From positions 221,301 through 285,300 of the forward strand of contig JAAHFP010000002.1 of assembly GCA_010672925.1 (NCBI GenBank): a stretch of DNA of 64,000 nt. Reading direction: 5' to 3'. This DNA is from Symploca sp. SIO1C2 (GTDB lineage Bacteria; Cyanobacteriota; Cyanobacteriia; Cyanobacteriales; Coleofasciculaceae). Below, in pieces: positions 17,151-26,593 of the stretch. Under the pieces are notes generated by a model, which was given only the letters and a program-made list of their open reading frames with translations, ran no database searches and was not told where the DNA came from. Position numbers and translations under genes: made by a program. Each line of letters begins with the position of its first letter. Position 1 is the first letter of the stretch.

Positions 17151-18170
17151 GCAACACCATTCTCGGACACTTAACGGCAATTTCTCGACAATATACCCAC
17201 AATTACTGCATCGCTTAGAAGAAGGAAACCATCGGTCTATCTCGATATAAGTTCGACCATACCAACGGCATTTGTATGCTAATTGACGAGTTATTTCTCC
17301 CCAACTTACATCTGATATAGCTGGGGCTAACTTCGGGTTTTTGACCAGATTTTTAACTGCTAAATCTTCAACTACTATTGTTTGGTTTTCACGTACTAAT
17401 TGAGTCGTTAGCTTATGTAAATGGTCTTTTCTACTATCCGTTATTTTTCTGTGAATCCTAGCTACCTTTATTCTGGATTTTTCTCTATTTTTTGACTTTG
17501 GCTGTTTTCGAGAAAGACTTTTTTGAGCTTGACGCAATCTTCGGTAATGTTTTTTAAAATGCTGAGGATTAGCGACCTTATCCCCATCACTAGTAATCAC
17601 CAGGCTACTAATCCCTAAATCAATTCCTATGCTTTTATCCGTTACCGGTAATGGTTTGATAGTTGGGTCATCGAATCTAATTGATATTTGCCAACGTCCA
17701 TCTGGATGTAATCTAACCGTTACTGTACTCGGTTGACAATCAGCTGGGATGTGTCTTGACCATCGAATCGGTAGAGGGTCTATACATTTAGCTAAATAAA
17801 TTTGTCCGTTTTTAAATTTAAAAGCAGACTTCGTGAATTCTGCACTTCCTCCTTGATGTTTTTTCTTAAAATTAGGGTACTTGGCACGGCCAGCAAAGAA
17901 ATTTGTAAAAGCCGTTTGTAAATGTCTCAAACCTTGCTGTAAAGGAACACAACTAACTTCATTTAAAAAGTCCAACTCTTCAAGTTTTTTCCAAGAAGTT
18001 AACATAGAAGAAGTTTGAGTGTATCCGATTCTTTCAAGCCTGTCATACCAGGCTTGAGTTCTGGCGTGGAGAGCCTTATTGTAAACTAATCTGACACAAC
18101 CCAATGTGCGCCGCAATAGCGACTCTTGTTCTAGGGTTGGGTAAAATCGGTAACTGTAAGCTTTCTCCAT
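16998..18170 (-). CDS. tnpB: TnpB RNA-guided nuclease (IS605 OrfB family)
   Basis: A 390-aa TnpB, the ancestor-type relative of Cas12 nucleases. The N-terminal domain starts MEKAYSYRFYPTLEQESLLR. The RuvC residues are all visible: the first Asp in SIGIDLGISSLVI (about residue 190), the Glu in TIVVEDLAVKNL (about 285), and the last Asp in ENHDRDINASKNI (about 355). The zinc finger is CSNCGY and CCPDCG, so the protein should be active. It lies wholly inside the element at 16956-18259. The ATG start fits the family N-terminus. The protein cuts DNA matching its guide RNA next to a short motif, which helps keep the element in place. Confidence 0.95.
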   Translation of the reverse strand: MEKAYSYRFYPTLEQESLLRRTLGCVRLVYNKALHARTQAWYDRLERIGYTQTSSMLTSWKKLEELDFLNEVSCVPLQQGLRHLQTAFTNFFAGRAKYPNFKKKHQGGSAEFTKSAFKFKNGQIYLAKCIDPLPIRWSRHIPADCQPSTVTVRLHPDGRWQISIRFDDPTIKPLPVTDKSIGIDLGISSLVITSDGDKVANPQHFKKHYRRLRQAQKSLSRKQPKSKNREKSRIKVARIHRKITDSRKDHLHKLTTQLVRENQTIVVEDLAVKNLVKNPKLAPAISDVSWGEITRQLAYKCRWYGRTYIEIDRWFPSSKRCSNCGYIVEKLPLSVREWCCPDCGENHDRDINASKNILAAGLAVSVCGATVRPEQSKSVKAGAMKQKPKS

Positions 18171-18259
18171 GCCTCACATTTTAGCATACATTTTGTGAAA
18201 TGCTCAAATTAAATAGTAAAGCCGTCCTTTTAGGACGGGGTTTCAGACCCAATTTTTTG

Positions 18260-18664
18260 ATGACCGGGATCGCCTCCAGTCTCAACCATCGCAATAGACA
18301 TTCCAGCATTTTTCATCCACTCTAGAGCAAATTCTATCAGAGCGCTGCCAATACCTTGACCTTGAAAGTCTGGCTCGACAGCCACCATGTAAATTTCCCC
18401 CATATTGTCCTCTGAGTGTAGTTTCACGGCGACAAAGCCTACCACAGAATCGGCATCAATGGTTACCCATATATTAGTATCTTCCGCAGCACAGACATCC
18501 TCGACAGCCTTTTGTTGGCTCACAAGCCAACCATCGGGATAAAATACCTGGTACACATCAGCATCCATTGTATTCTGAATCGAAGCAAAAACTGGAGCCC
18601 ATGCCCGAAGCGAAAGACAAACGACAGCATCCAGGTATCGTGGGTCATATGGTTGAATTTGCAT
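18260..18664 (-). pseudogene. GNAT N-acetyltransferase, interrupted 5' part
   Basis: The first 135 residues of a GNAT-fold acetyltransferase: MQIQPYDPRYLDAVVCLSLR, WVTIDADSVVGFVAVKL, and the acetyl-CoA site VAVEPDFQGQGIGSALIEFA (the Q/RxxGxG/A motif). The normal end begins GGDPGH, but then the IS605-family element adds QKIGSETPS and a stop at 18230. The missing tail is at 16881-16955. The gene starts 10 bp after the DyP peroxidase stop on the same strand, so it was probably the last gene of that operon. The truncated product lacks the last strand and helix of the fold and is unlikely to be stable. Its substrate is unknown. Confidence 0.9.
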
Positions 18665-18674
18665 AGATAATGTT

Positions 18675-20201
18675 TCAGTCTCCTGGGTTATCTATACCAA
18701 GTAGATATTTAAGTCCGGCGATACCCGGTGAAACAAAGTAGCCACCCCCTGTAGCAACTACAAAGCGCCCATTAAAAGGACATTGTCGTTGACGCCCACT
18801 TGGTGCAAAAAGTCGAAGACTACGCTTGGTATCTTGCTTTCCATCTTGACCAATAATGGGGTCGAGTCCATCCCCTGTTGGTCGCTGAGTTGCATTAGCC
18901 CAATTGGTTTGGACAAACTTGAATTGATTAACAATGGAAGTTTGATATGACAGAAACATCAATCCGCGTTCCGCATCAGGATCTTCCTCTTCCTCCGGGC
19001 CAAAAGCCAGACCACGCCTAAGCATTAACTTGCCGGGATGATTCTCCTGGCCAATCTCCGAAATGCCATCCCGTGGGTTAACTTGCCTAATGTGTGAAAC
19101 CCGAGGGCAGACTAGACCTAGGGGATCTGGAGGCACTTCAGGGATGCTCTGGGGTGGTTCACCTGTTTCAGCGAGAGGAGTCGGACTTAGGGAGGCGAAA
19201 AAGCGAAAATTGTTGATACGGAGCGGATTTTTACTAATATCTGCATCAGCTTTGTCCGGTGAAGCGGTTAGCGGTGTGCCATCAGGCCAGCGTCCTACTA
19301 AACGGGCAGCAAGCCATCCTTCGGGAAGTTGTTCCCCCTGGGCGGTCAAGAATTCTTCCGTTGCAGCGATCGCTTCACGAAAGGCAGTAACATTTTGCAG
19401 TAGCCGTCGAAAGACCAAGTAGGAGCCATTTTTCATCCATGGGGCGGGGGGTGTCACCGTTGCTCCAGCTTGAGTAGGCAAAGTGGTTTGACTTGAGTAG
19501 CCGAATAGAAAGGAACCAGGCCAAATTAGCAACTGCCCCGGTTTGGCAAACAATTCTGCCCTTGGGTCATCCGCAGCAATAGTTCTGCGGCTCAGATACT
19601 CTCCTTCCGCTGTGACCCCACGCATGGCAGGTTGGGAGACCCCATCTTGAAAGCCAAAGAACTCTTTATCCCCATCGCGGCGACGACCAAATTCGATTAA
19701 AACAGGTTTCCAATGGGGTTCAAGCATCTGTAGCCAGCGCTCAACGGCTTGTTCAAGACCTGCCGGATCTGAGTGCCCTGCAATCAGTAAAAGATCAGCA
19801 CGGTCTTCCTCACCTTTGGCAAATGTCCATTCTAAAGGTACAAAGTCATCTCCGACGGGGTCGCCGAGGGAAGCTGCATCTTTGGACATCCCTTCATGAA
19901 AGCTAAGATCGAATCCCCTCGTATCATGCCCCCAACTGCGGAGAGCAGTTGCACCAATTGCCAGGGCAAGAGAAACAGTTTGTTGAGCTGGTCTTGGCAG
20001 ACCCCTGATGGCAGCTTCACGTCGAGCATCTTTCTTGCCCAGACTGTCAGACATAGTGGTGATTTCTGGTACAAGGGAGGCTAAGACCATCCTTCCTTCC
20101 ACAGAATTCTGTAGCTGTAAAGCTATCACTACAGAGTGGGTAGTCCCAAATCCAGGGAAGACATGCCCCTGGATGTCTTCTGTATCAATTTTGGGTTCCA
20201 T
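18675..20201 (-). CDS. DyP-type heme peroxidase
   Basis: A 508-aa dye-decolorising peroxidase. The family signature GxxDG is present as EFFGFQDGVSQPAMRG (about residue 190), supplying the distal Asp. Later come RNNFRFFASL and CPRVSHIRQVNPRDGI (about residue 365), the second carrying the proximal heme histidine, then RGLMFLSYQTSIVNQFKFVQ near the end. No signal peptide is seen, so the enzyme is cytoplasmic or exported with a partner. The length and the N-terminal EDIQGHVFPGFGTTHSVVI fit the larger DyP group. The start is the ATG at 20201. It lies between an unknown 488-aa protein gene and the GNAT gene on the same strand, suggesting a shared function. Confidence 0.9.
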   Translation of the reverse strand: MEPKIDTEDIQGHVFPGFGTTHSVVIALQLQNSVEGRMVLASLVPEITTMSDSLGKKDARREAAIRGLPRPAQQTVSLALAIGATALRSWGHDTRGFDLSFHEGMSKDAASLGDPVGDDFVPLEWTFAKGEEDRADLLLIAGHSDPAGLEQAVERWLQMLEPHWKPVLIEFGRRRDGDKEFFGFQDGVSQPAMRGVTAEGEYLSRRTIAADDPRAELFAKPGQLLIWPGSFLFGYSSQTTLPTQAGATVTPPAPWMKNGSYLVFRRLLQNVTAFREAIAATEEFLTAQGEQLPEGWLAARLVGRWPDGTPLTASPDKADADISKNPLRINNFRFFASLSPTPLAETGEPPQSIPEVPPDPLGLVCPRVSHIRQVNPRDGISEIGQENHPGKLMLRRGLAFGPEEEEDPDAERGLMFLSYQTSIVNQFKFVQTNWANATQRPTGDGLDPIIGQDGKQDTKRSLRLFAPSGRQRQCPFNGRFVVATGGGYFVSPGIAGLKYLLGIDNPGD

Positions 20202-20299
20202 CTAAATCTCCAAAGTTCGTTTGCAAGAAAGCGAAGCGGAATAGCAGGGTGCAAACATGACCATTTTTTGAATTCAAAATTCAAAATTCAAAATTAGGA

Positions 20300-20356
20300 A
20301 AAGATAAAAGTTGCAAGGGAGAAGGGAATTATAAGTGATTATCCGAACTTGATATT
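20300..20356 (-). repeat. half copy of the taatatcaagttcgg repeat family
   Basis: The stretch gaagggaattataagtgatt followed by atccgaacttgatatta is the reverse-oriented end of a repeat whose other copies lie near 31070-31120, 34790-34900, 34985-35040 and 37897-37920. It sits in the 240-bp gap between the unknown 488-aa gene and the DyP gene. It is followed by a pyrimidine-rich tract (cccctccgcccctctg, about 20400-20440). Confidence 0.65.
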
Positions 20357-20440
20357 AGCTAAGTATCCAAAAATTATCAGCTCCTCAACTCCCCATCTCC
20401 TCCGCCCCTCCGCCCCTCTGCTCCCCATCTCCCCACACCC

Positions 20441-21907
20441 TCACCCTCGGTTCCCCATACTCCGGGGTGCACCTTCGAGGGGCAACAATCTGGATAATTC
20501 TGGGGCAAGAGTGACAGGAGCCTCGGCGTCATTCCAGCTAGGATCGTTGCTATCAGGGCAGTTATCCCCCGGACGGATTGCGATGTAATACTGAGGTTTC
20601 TTGGTAGGGTGAGGGCAGGATTTTGCCAAACAGCGAGTTAAAGAGTGAGAGCCATTGTCAGCCATGGCAATGCCATGAATCACCACCGTTGTCTGGCGAG
20701 CAATCGGTCCACCGGTTGTTAGGGGGAATCCATCAAAGGTGCAATTTTCTAACCCATAAGTCGCCCCTTCTGGAGGATGAACTGAGAACCTTAGAACACG
20801 GGCAAGACCATCTTCATCATTGAAACTACCACGATGGATAGTCAGAATTTGCTCGCTGGGTACTAGATTCCCTTCTGGATCTCGGAATCCACTCAGATTA
20901 ATTTCCCCAATGTAGAGACCAATCGGATTTGATACCATTACCCGGAAATTACTTAAAGCCAGGGAATTAACGGACTGACCAATCGTGGGGTCTGAATTGC
21001 GGTTGACTGCACCATACCCGCCACAGGCTGTAAGGGCAAAGCGATCCACATTTGCTGAAAGATCAGGACGAATGGCAAATCGCTGTGTGGCGGTTGCAGC
21101 CAGATTAATCTCCGCGAATAGAGTATTGTTGCGTTGGGTAAGGTGAACTATTCCTTGCTCAGTGTTCCATTTGTTCCAACGGTTGTATTGTCCAGCCTTA
21201 AAGTCCTCTTCGTCGGGAAAAAGTTTCGTAAAGCCAACAAATTGAAAGTCTCCTCTGGCAGTCTGTTCTAATTCTGGGCAAACAATATCACTGGAAAAAA
21301 ACAGGTCTTCCTTGGGTACTGTCTTACCTAATAACTCGGAGTATATTGTCTGAACTAAATCTGGGTCTCCTTCTGCAAGGGTTTCCCAGTACTCAGGAGC
21401 TTCTACGGTAAAGTCAATACGTGTGATCCGCCTTGTGTCAGGATCTCGAACTAAAAACCACTCCAAATATTCATCTTGAGGGCGCTCTGCCAGGAAAAAT
21501 CCATCTTGCAGAGCAGGGTCACCACTTGCTGTCTGGGGGTAAAGCAGTAAACCGTTGGCAGGGTCTGCGGGGATTTGATGGAATCTCCCATCATTTCTCA
21601 GCTTTATATAAGTAAAACGGTTGAGGATTTCAGCGGAACGATGGGCTCGATCCATCCGACGATTTCGTTCTATTGAGTCAGAACTTTCATCAATGCTAAG
21701 CCAAACGTCAAAGATTCGTGGAAAACCTGTCCACGGGATGACCTCCCGCGCTGCTGTCTCATCTGCATCTAGAGGGTCAAGAAAGCGATCAAATGTACGA
21801 TAGCGATCAATCTGTTCTTTGACCCGATCATGCCAAGCCTGGGACAGTTGGTTAGCATTAGGAGAGCGAGTGAAGTCGCCAATCCGAGCTGGGGGTAAGT
21901 AGATCAT
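20441..21907 (-). CDS. conserved-looking protein of unknown function next to DyP peroxidase
   Basis: I do not recognise the family. The 488-aa protein has no signal peptide or membrane segment. It is acidic, with few cysteines, and rich in paired aromatic and acidic stretches (EYLEWFLVRDPDTRRITRID, GDFQFVGFTKLFPDEEDF). The central part alternates beta-strand-like segments (IGLYIGEINLSGFRDPEGN). The last ~70 residues contain three cysteines (RCLAKSCPHP, GDNCPDS). The last ~15 codons run into the C/T-rich repeat, so the original end may have been altered. It is upstream of and on the same strand as the DyP gene (240 bp gap). A partner, maturation or substrate-binding role for the peroxidase is inference from position alone. 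Confidence 0.75.
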   Translation of the reverse strand: MIYLPPARIGDFTRSPNANQLSQAWHDRVKEQIDRYRTFDRFLDPLDADETAAREVIPWTGFPRIFDVWLSIDESSDSIERNRRMDRAHRSAEILNRFTYIKLRNDGRFHQIPADPANGLLLYPQTASGDPALQDGFFLAERPQDEYLEWFLVRDPDTRRITRIDFTVEAPEYWETLAEGDPDLVQTIYSELLGKTVPKEDLFFSSDIVCPELEQTARGDFQFVGFTKLFPDEEDFKAGQYNRWNKWNTEQGIVHLTQRNNTLFAEINLAATATQRFAIRPDLSANVDRFALTACGGYGAVNRNSDPTIGQSVNSLALSNFRVMVSNPIGLYIGEINLSGFRDPEGNLVPSEQILTIHRGSFNDEDGLARVLRFSVHPPEGATYGLENCTFDGFPLTTGGPIARQTTVVIHGIAMADNGSHSLTRCLAKSCPHPTKKPQYYIAIRPGDNCPDSNDPSWNDAEAPVTLAPELSRLLPLEGAPRSMGNRG

Positions 21908-21969
21908 AGGTAAGCTCTCCTAAATTTCAATTGTGTATGCACCCTATTTCCCCTTTTCAAAAGTTTTCC

Positions 21970-24345
21970 CTATTGATAAACCCATTCTAACTGCAAATAC
22001 TGCTCCAACAAAGCTAGTAACTGTTCCTGTTCAATGGGTTTGCTGAGAAAAGCGTCGCAGCCAAGACGCTGAGTTTCTGCCATAACTACTGAGAAATTAC
22101 TAGCTGAAAGGGCAATAATTGGTATCTCTTTAGTTTCTGGCATTTGCCGGAGTGCTGCTACCATAGTAAAGCCTGTTTGAACAGGCATAAATAAATCGGT
22201 CAAAATCAAGTCTGGTTGATATTCCTTAGCAACCTTTACTCCCTGCAAACCATTCTCTGCTGTCACCACTTCCAAACCTAAAGGTTCGAGTATATTAAGT
22301 AACAACATGCGATTTTGTGCTTGATCATCTACTACTAGCAGTCGGCGTTGTTTTCCTGTGTAACTAAGTGCTTGACCCACAATATCGTGTTCAGCTTCTG
22401 GGGTAGCTTCAACTACATCTAAGACTAGTTCAAACCAAAAGTTGGAGCCTTGACCTAACTTACTTTCTACTTTTAGTTGACCCTCCATCAATTCTACCAG
22501 TTGCTTACTGATAGCTAAGCCTAAGCCTGTCCCTCCTGAGCGTTTTTCCGTATCGCCGACTTGTTCAAAGGCTTGGAAGATCATCTCTAACTCTGAAGAG
22601 CTAATGCCAACACCTGTATCGATCACCTCGAAGCGAATCGTTTTTTGAGATGAAGAAGTAGTTATTAATGACTCACGCCCTTCAACTACACTAACTTTCA
22701 AAGTAACTTTCCCTTTAGAAGTGAATTTCACAGCATTGTTTAACAGGTTGAGGAGAACCTGTCTTAGCCGTTTACCGTCTACTCGCAGGTTAGTGGGTAG
22801 CTGAGGATCAAGTTCGTGATTAAACAGAACCTTTTTTTCTATAGCTCGCATATGGATAATACCCACTACTCCTTCCAAAAAGGTTGGAAAATGCAATTCG
22901 GTGGGGTAGAGCTCCATCTTGCTAGCTTCAATTTTAGAAAAGTCTAAGACATCATTAATCAGGGTCAATAAATGATTACCACTTTGTTTAATAATTTTCA
23001 AGCCTTCGATTTGCTTGGGTTTTAAGTCCTGATCGCGCTGGAGAATCTTAGCATAGCCTAAGATCGCGTTGAGAGGGGTGCGCAGTTCGTGACTCATATT
23101 GGCAATAAATTTGCCTTTAGCTTGGCTAGCAATTTCCGCAGTTTCTTTAGCTGTCACTAATTCAGCAGTGCGCTCCTTAACTCGAATTTCTAACTCCTGA
23201 TTAGTCTTTTCTAAAGTTACAAAGGAATCGCGCAATTGCTCTGCCATTTGGTTAAAAGTTTTGGCTAAGATGCCAATTTCATCCTCACTTAATACGGGAG
23301 TATTATGGTATAGATCTCCCTCTGCTATCTGAATTGCAGCATCTGTGATCGCTCGAATTGGTTGGGTAATCCGGCGTGATAGCAAATAAACTCCAATCAG
23401 TAGCACTCCTGCGGAACTCAAGCCAATCAGTAAAATATTCCTCGCTAGCCGTTGTGCAGGAGCAAATGCTTCTTTCTGAGAGATCTCCGCTAGTAATGCT
23501 AGATTCTGTTGCTCCAACCAGCGATACACACCGATAACCGGTACTCCGTCATAATTCAGGTAAAGTCCAGCACCATTTTTTCCTTCTGTGGCAGCATCAA
23601 TTCCTAAACTACTAATTCCTTTAGGGTATTTTTTCGTATCATAGCGGTCTGATACGATAAAGGAGTTTTTTCTTTCCAAGCGACCGACTAAATAGGTTTC
23701 GCCAGTCTCACCCAAGCCTGTACGTTCCCGGATCAAATCATCTACTTCTTTAAGATCCAGAGTAATTGCCATTACTCCAATACGGCTGCCTGATTCTTTA
23801 AGGATAGGTGTAGCAAAAGTAATTGCCGTCTTGCCCGTAATCGATGATTTATAAAAAGTGGGCTTTACCTGGTCTTGATCTGGAGTAAAGTAAGTGGTGG
23901 TAGAGCCAAGGGGTTGATATTTACCTTGCAGAGTTTTCTTGGTAGAGAAAACAACAATACCTCCAGTAGTCAAAATAGAAATTTCTTGTAAATTGGGCTT
24001 AACAGTAGCTAAATCTTGAAAGTATTGGGAGATACTATCATAGGCGTTTGCATAATATATTGATTGGCCTGCGAAATCCTTCTGAGTTAGCAGGATTTCT
24101 GCTTGATCTTTTACTTCTGGCAACTGGGCTGACAAAAGTACATCTTGGTACTGAGTGTTCAGCCACTGGTTGATTTCATAGTCTTTGAGCGAGGTAGCAA
24201 CACTGAGTCTGTCGAAAACAGATTGTTTAAGAGCATCTCTAGCTAAAATGTAAGCAATAGTTGCTACCAGGCTGACGGTTACTAAGGATAGTACAGAAAA
24301 AGAAGTAACCAGCTTTAAAAGTAAGCTTTTTTTAATGGATTGCAT
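21970..24345 (-). CDS. hybrid sensor histidine kinase with extracytoplasmic Cache-type sensor
   Basis: A 791-aa membrane kinase. The first membrane helix is at about residues 10-32. A dCache-like periplasmic sensor spans about 33-295 ([20 protein letters not shown] and ETYLVGR are typical). The second helix is near 300-322, a HAMP domain at 323-375, and a coiled coil to about 410. The phosphoacceptor His lies in [20 protein letters not shown] (about 420). The ATPase blocks are [20 protein letters not shown] and [17 protein letters not shown]-terminal receiver domain ([21 protein letters not shown]) gives the phosphorelay Asp. No response-regulator gene adjoins it, so its output is unknown. 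The next gene upstream encodes a solute-binding lipoprotein, a possible sensor partner. Confidence 0.93.
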   Translation of the reverse strand: MQSIKKSLLLKLVTSFSVLSLVTVSLVATIAYILARDALKQSVFDRLSVATSLKDYEINQWLNTQYQDVLLSAQLPEVKDQAEILLTQKDFAGQSIYYANAYDSISQYFQDLATVKPNLQEISILTTGGIVVFSTKKTLQGKYQPLGSTTTYFTPDQDQVKPTFYKSSITGKTAITFATPILKESGSRIGVMAITLDLKEVDDLIRERTGLGETGETYLVGRLERKNSFIVSDRYDTKKYPKGISSLGIDAATEGKNGAGLYLNYDGVPVIGVYRWLEQQNLALLAEISQKEAFAPAQRLARNILLIGLSSAGVLLIGVYLLSRRITQPIRAITDAAIQIAEGDLYHNTPVLSEDEIGILAKTFNQMAEQLRDSFVTLEKTNQELEIRVKERTAELVTAKETAEIASQAKGKFIANMSHELRTPLNAILGYAKILQRDQDLKPKQIEGLKIIKQSGNHLLTLINDVLDFSKIEASKMELYPTELHFPTFLEGVVGIIHMRAIEKKVLFNHELDPQLPTNLRVDGKRLRQVLLNLLNNAVKFTSKGKVTLKVSVVEGRESLITTSSSQKTIRFEVIDTGVGISSSELEMIFQAFEQVGDTEKRSGGTGLGLAISKQLVELMEGQLKVESKLGQGSNFWFELVLDVVEATPEAEHDIVGQALSYTGKQRRLLVVDDQAQNRMLLLNILEPLGLEVVTAENGLQGVKVAKEYQPDLILTDLFMPVQTGFTMVAALRQMPETKEIPIIALSASNFSVVMAETQRLGCDAFLSKPIEQEQLLALLEQYLQLEWVYQ

Positions 24346-24470
24346 TGATATAGCTTGAATTATTTATTGGATGAACCACAAAGGCACAGAGGACACAAAC
24401 GAAGAAAAAAGATTGGTGTACTTGTGCCGGTAAGTTCAGGTATAGGTACTTTTATTGATAGAATTTAGCC

Positions 24471-25847
24471 TTAAGTCCAATCAGCAAAAATTTGCTTAAT
24501 TTGCTCAATTGCTTCCTCAGTAGCTTGCTCAGTTGATAAGTCATCTACCGCAATTTTTCTCATAACTTCTCCCCAAACGTTTTGAGCAGCTACTTCACCA
24601 TAAGCTGGATTAAAGACTTGATAAGCAGGACGAGTTTTTTGTAGTTGCTCTACTGCTACTGAAATATGGGGATCTTCAGGATTTTGCCAGAAAGGTTTTT
24701 CAAACAGTTGCGGCATGACTGGTAAGTACCTTCCCTGAGCACCTTCAACATATGCCTCTAAGTTTTCCGGTTGCGCTAGGTATGAGAGAAAACTTTTAGC
24801 ACTTTCCTGCTTTTCAGATGCTTCAAAGATGACTGCTTGCTTAATCTCTACTACAAATCTCATCGGCTCACCACTGGGTTTGTTTGGCCATTTGACTGTA
24901 GAAAGTTGTTGATAGTAAACATCCTTGTCTTGTCGCTGGGAACCGGGAGCAGACAGAGTATGATTGACAGTCATCAGGCTAGTACGACTGAGTAAGGCAA
25001 CATTATTACCAGTATTATCCCAATCCACTGCTTCCGGAGGTACTGTGCCATTTTTATAAAAGCTAGCGTAGTTTTCTATGGCATTAGCTATACCTTGGCG
25101 AACTTGAGGATCATCCACCTGCAACTTACCATTTTCGTCTAATAATTCGACATCATATGCTTCTAGAAATTGCTCAAAGTTATTGTAGGTATCTAAACTA
25201 AGAGACATCGGCATCCCGATGCTATATATATCAGATTGACTGTTTTTGGGAAGCTGCTCCTGAGCCTCTTCCCAAAATTGCCAAAATCCTTCCCAATCTT
25301 TGGGTATTGACTCTTGATTCTGACCCATTTTGTTGAGCAAGTCTTGCCAGTAATGTATGTGAATTGCTGATTGCATAATGGGTACAGCGTAGTAGCCGCG
25401 CTTGTTAGCAACCTGGTTTTGGTAATTAACCCCAGCAAGAACACTTTCGCTATACAAGTCTTCTAGAGGATCTATGACCTCAGATACATCTGCTAGTTGG
25501 TTATTCCAGGCTAGACGGGGAATAATTGTTAAGTCCGCAACACCAGCGTAGAAAATATCAGGAGTCTTCCCGGAAGCGATCGCACTCTCAATTTCTTTGA
25601 GGATATCTTTCTGTGGTATGATCTCTAATGAGACTTTGATTCCAGTCTCTTTTTCCCATTCACTTATAATTTGAGCTAAAGCATCGGTTTCTTCTGGATA
25701 AAAACCTTGTTGCCACCAAATACTTAGCTCATCACTACTCTTAGATATTGATTCTGGTGTGGATGATTGAGGATTATTGGCACATTGAGTTAATCCTAAA
25801 CCAAGTAAAAACCAAGAGGATAGTCGAGTAAATTCACGTCGTTGCAT
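24471..25847 (-). CDS. ABC-type extracellular solute-binding lipoprotein (sugar-type)
   Basis: A periplasmic binding protein of the family-1 (maltose-type) solute-binding group, about 458 aa from the ATG at 25847. The upstream in-frame extension lacks a credible signal. The start MQRREFTRLSSWFLLGLGL followed by TQC gives a lipobox, so the protein is membrane-anchored. Typical blocks are DELSIWWQQGFYPEETDALA, TGIKVSLEIIPQKDILKEI and SGKTPDIFYAGVADLTIIPR, then the late EASEKQESAKSFLSYLAQPE. The ligand is probably an oligosaccharide or polyol. No permease or ATPase genes lie nearby, so it is either an orphan of a distant transporter or a ligand sensor. The histidine kinase gene 125 bp downstream on the same strand makes a sensing role possible. 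Confidence 0.85.
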   Translation of the reverse strand: MQRREFTRLSSWFLLGLGLTQCANNPQSSTPESISKSSDELSIWWQQGFYPEETDALAQIISEWEKETGIKVSLEIIPQKDILKEIESAIASGKTPDIFYAGVADLTIIPRLAWNNQLADVSEVIDPLEDLYSESVLAGVNYQNQVANKRGYYAVPIMQSAIHIHYWQDLLNKMGQNQESIPKDWEGFWQFWEEAQEQLPKNSQSDIYSIGMPMSLSLDTYNNFEQFLEAYDVELLDENGKLQVDDPQVRQGIANAIENYASFYKNGTVPPEAVDWDNTGNNVALLSRTSLMTVNHTLSAPGSQRQDKDVYYQQLSTVKWPNKPSGEPMRFVVEIKQAVIFEASEKQESAKSFLSYLAQPENLEAYVEGAQGRYLPVMPQLFEKPFWQNPEDPHISVAVEQLQKTRPAYQVFNPAYGEVAAQNVWGEVMRKIAVDDLSTEQATEEAIEQIKQIFADWT

Positions 25848-26593
25848 AATTAATAAAAAAATGGTTATATAGGGATTTGTCATTAAACAAAATTGTTTAA
25901 TGTGGCAAGCCGAGTTGACTCCCAGCAAGATGGAGTTGTAATTTATGCTGCCTCGATAAAATTTCAGTGAAACTGAGCTATAGCAGACCTCAAAGTTAAT
26001 TGGTAAGTATTCATATACTAGTGCAGCGGGCATGGAAATCACCTAAAGCAGGCAAAAAGGTTAAAAAGCTTATTACAGCTTTTTTCCCTCTGAGCCTTTT
26101 CCCTCACTAGAGGGGTTAAGGGTGGGTTTTGCCTTCTGCCTTCAGAGTACTAGTGCAAGTGTTGGGTATTACATCCTTGCCTACACAAATATTGCTAACT
26201 ATAGCCAAAAGTCTAGCTCTTGTCTTAATCTTTTTGATTGATCCTTAGTCTGACGCACCGAATATTTTTATTCTTCTTTGTCTTTGACTTGAAAGCCCAA
26301 GCAAATCCACTTGGGGATCTGCTTGTCACCCTGTCAGCTACAAGCCACTGCCTAGAGCCAGATTTATAATTAGCTGTTATAGAGATCTAATTCCGGAGTT
26401 CTCATTGTCTTAGGAAAAAATCAGTCAGACTTATGGTTGGCAATACCAACAACTTACTTTGAAAGCCTGTGAACCCTGACTCAATTACTGAATTGAGTAA
26501 GAATTATAGCATTTTTTTCTTCAATCGCAAACTTACTTTTCCGAAACTCTCCTGCCTGTGCTTAAATTTGGGTATTTTTTTTGAGGAAATCCC
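25848..26593. other. long non-coding gap with dispersed repeats
   Basis: I see no gene in these 746 bp. The region contains a copy of the purine/pyrimidine repeat around 26085-26140 (ccctcactagaggggttaag) related to those near 1120 and 34920. The rest is AT-rich unique sequence. The upstream parts of two genes (24471 and 26594, both minus) border it, but only the former reads out of it. Confidence 0.5.

Larger units (their letters stand above)
16956..18259 (-). mobile_element. IS605-family TnpB-only element (IS1341-like), inserted in a GNAT gene
   Basis: The ends were set by restoring the interrupted GNAT gene. On the minus strand, host sequence ending ggtcat is followed by the element's left end (caaaaaattgggtctgaaac). 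The right end (ggggaggatgtcaa) is followed by host gctccagcacg. Each end has the hairpin typical of this family: ccgtccttttaggacgg at 18222-18238, and a ccccg...cgggg stem around 16965-16985. There is no target duplication, as expected for this family. No tnpA is present, so movement would need a transposase supplied from elsewhere. Confidence 0.9.

Noticed and set aside
19063-19422. A 119-codon plus-strand frame inside the DyP gene
   Set aside because: Shadow frame opposite a clear peroxidase gene; composition is Arg/Ser/Gly-rich without family features.
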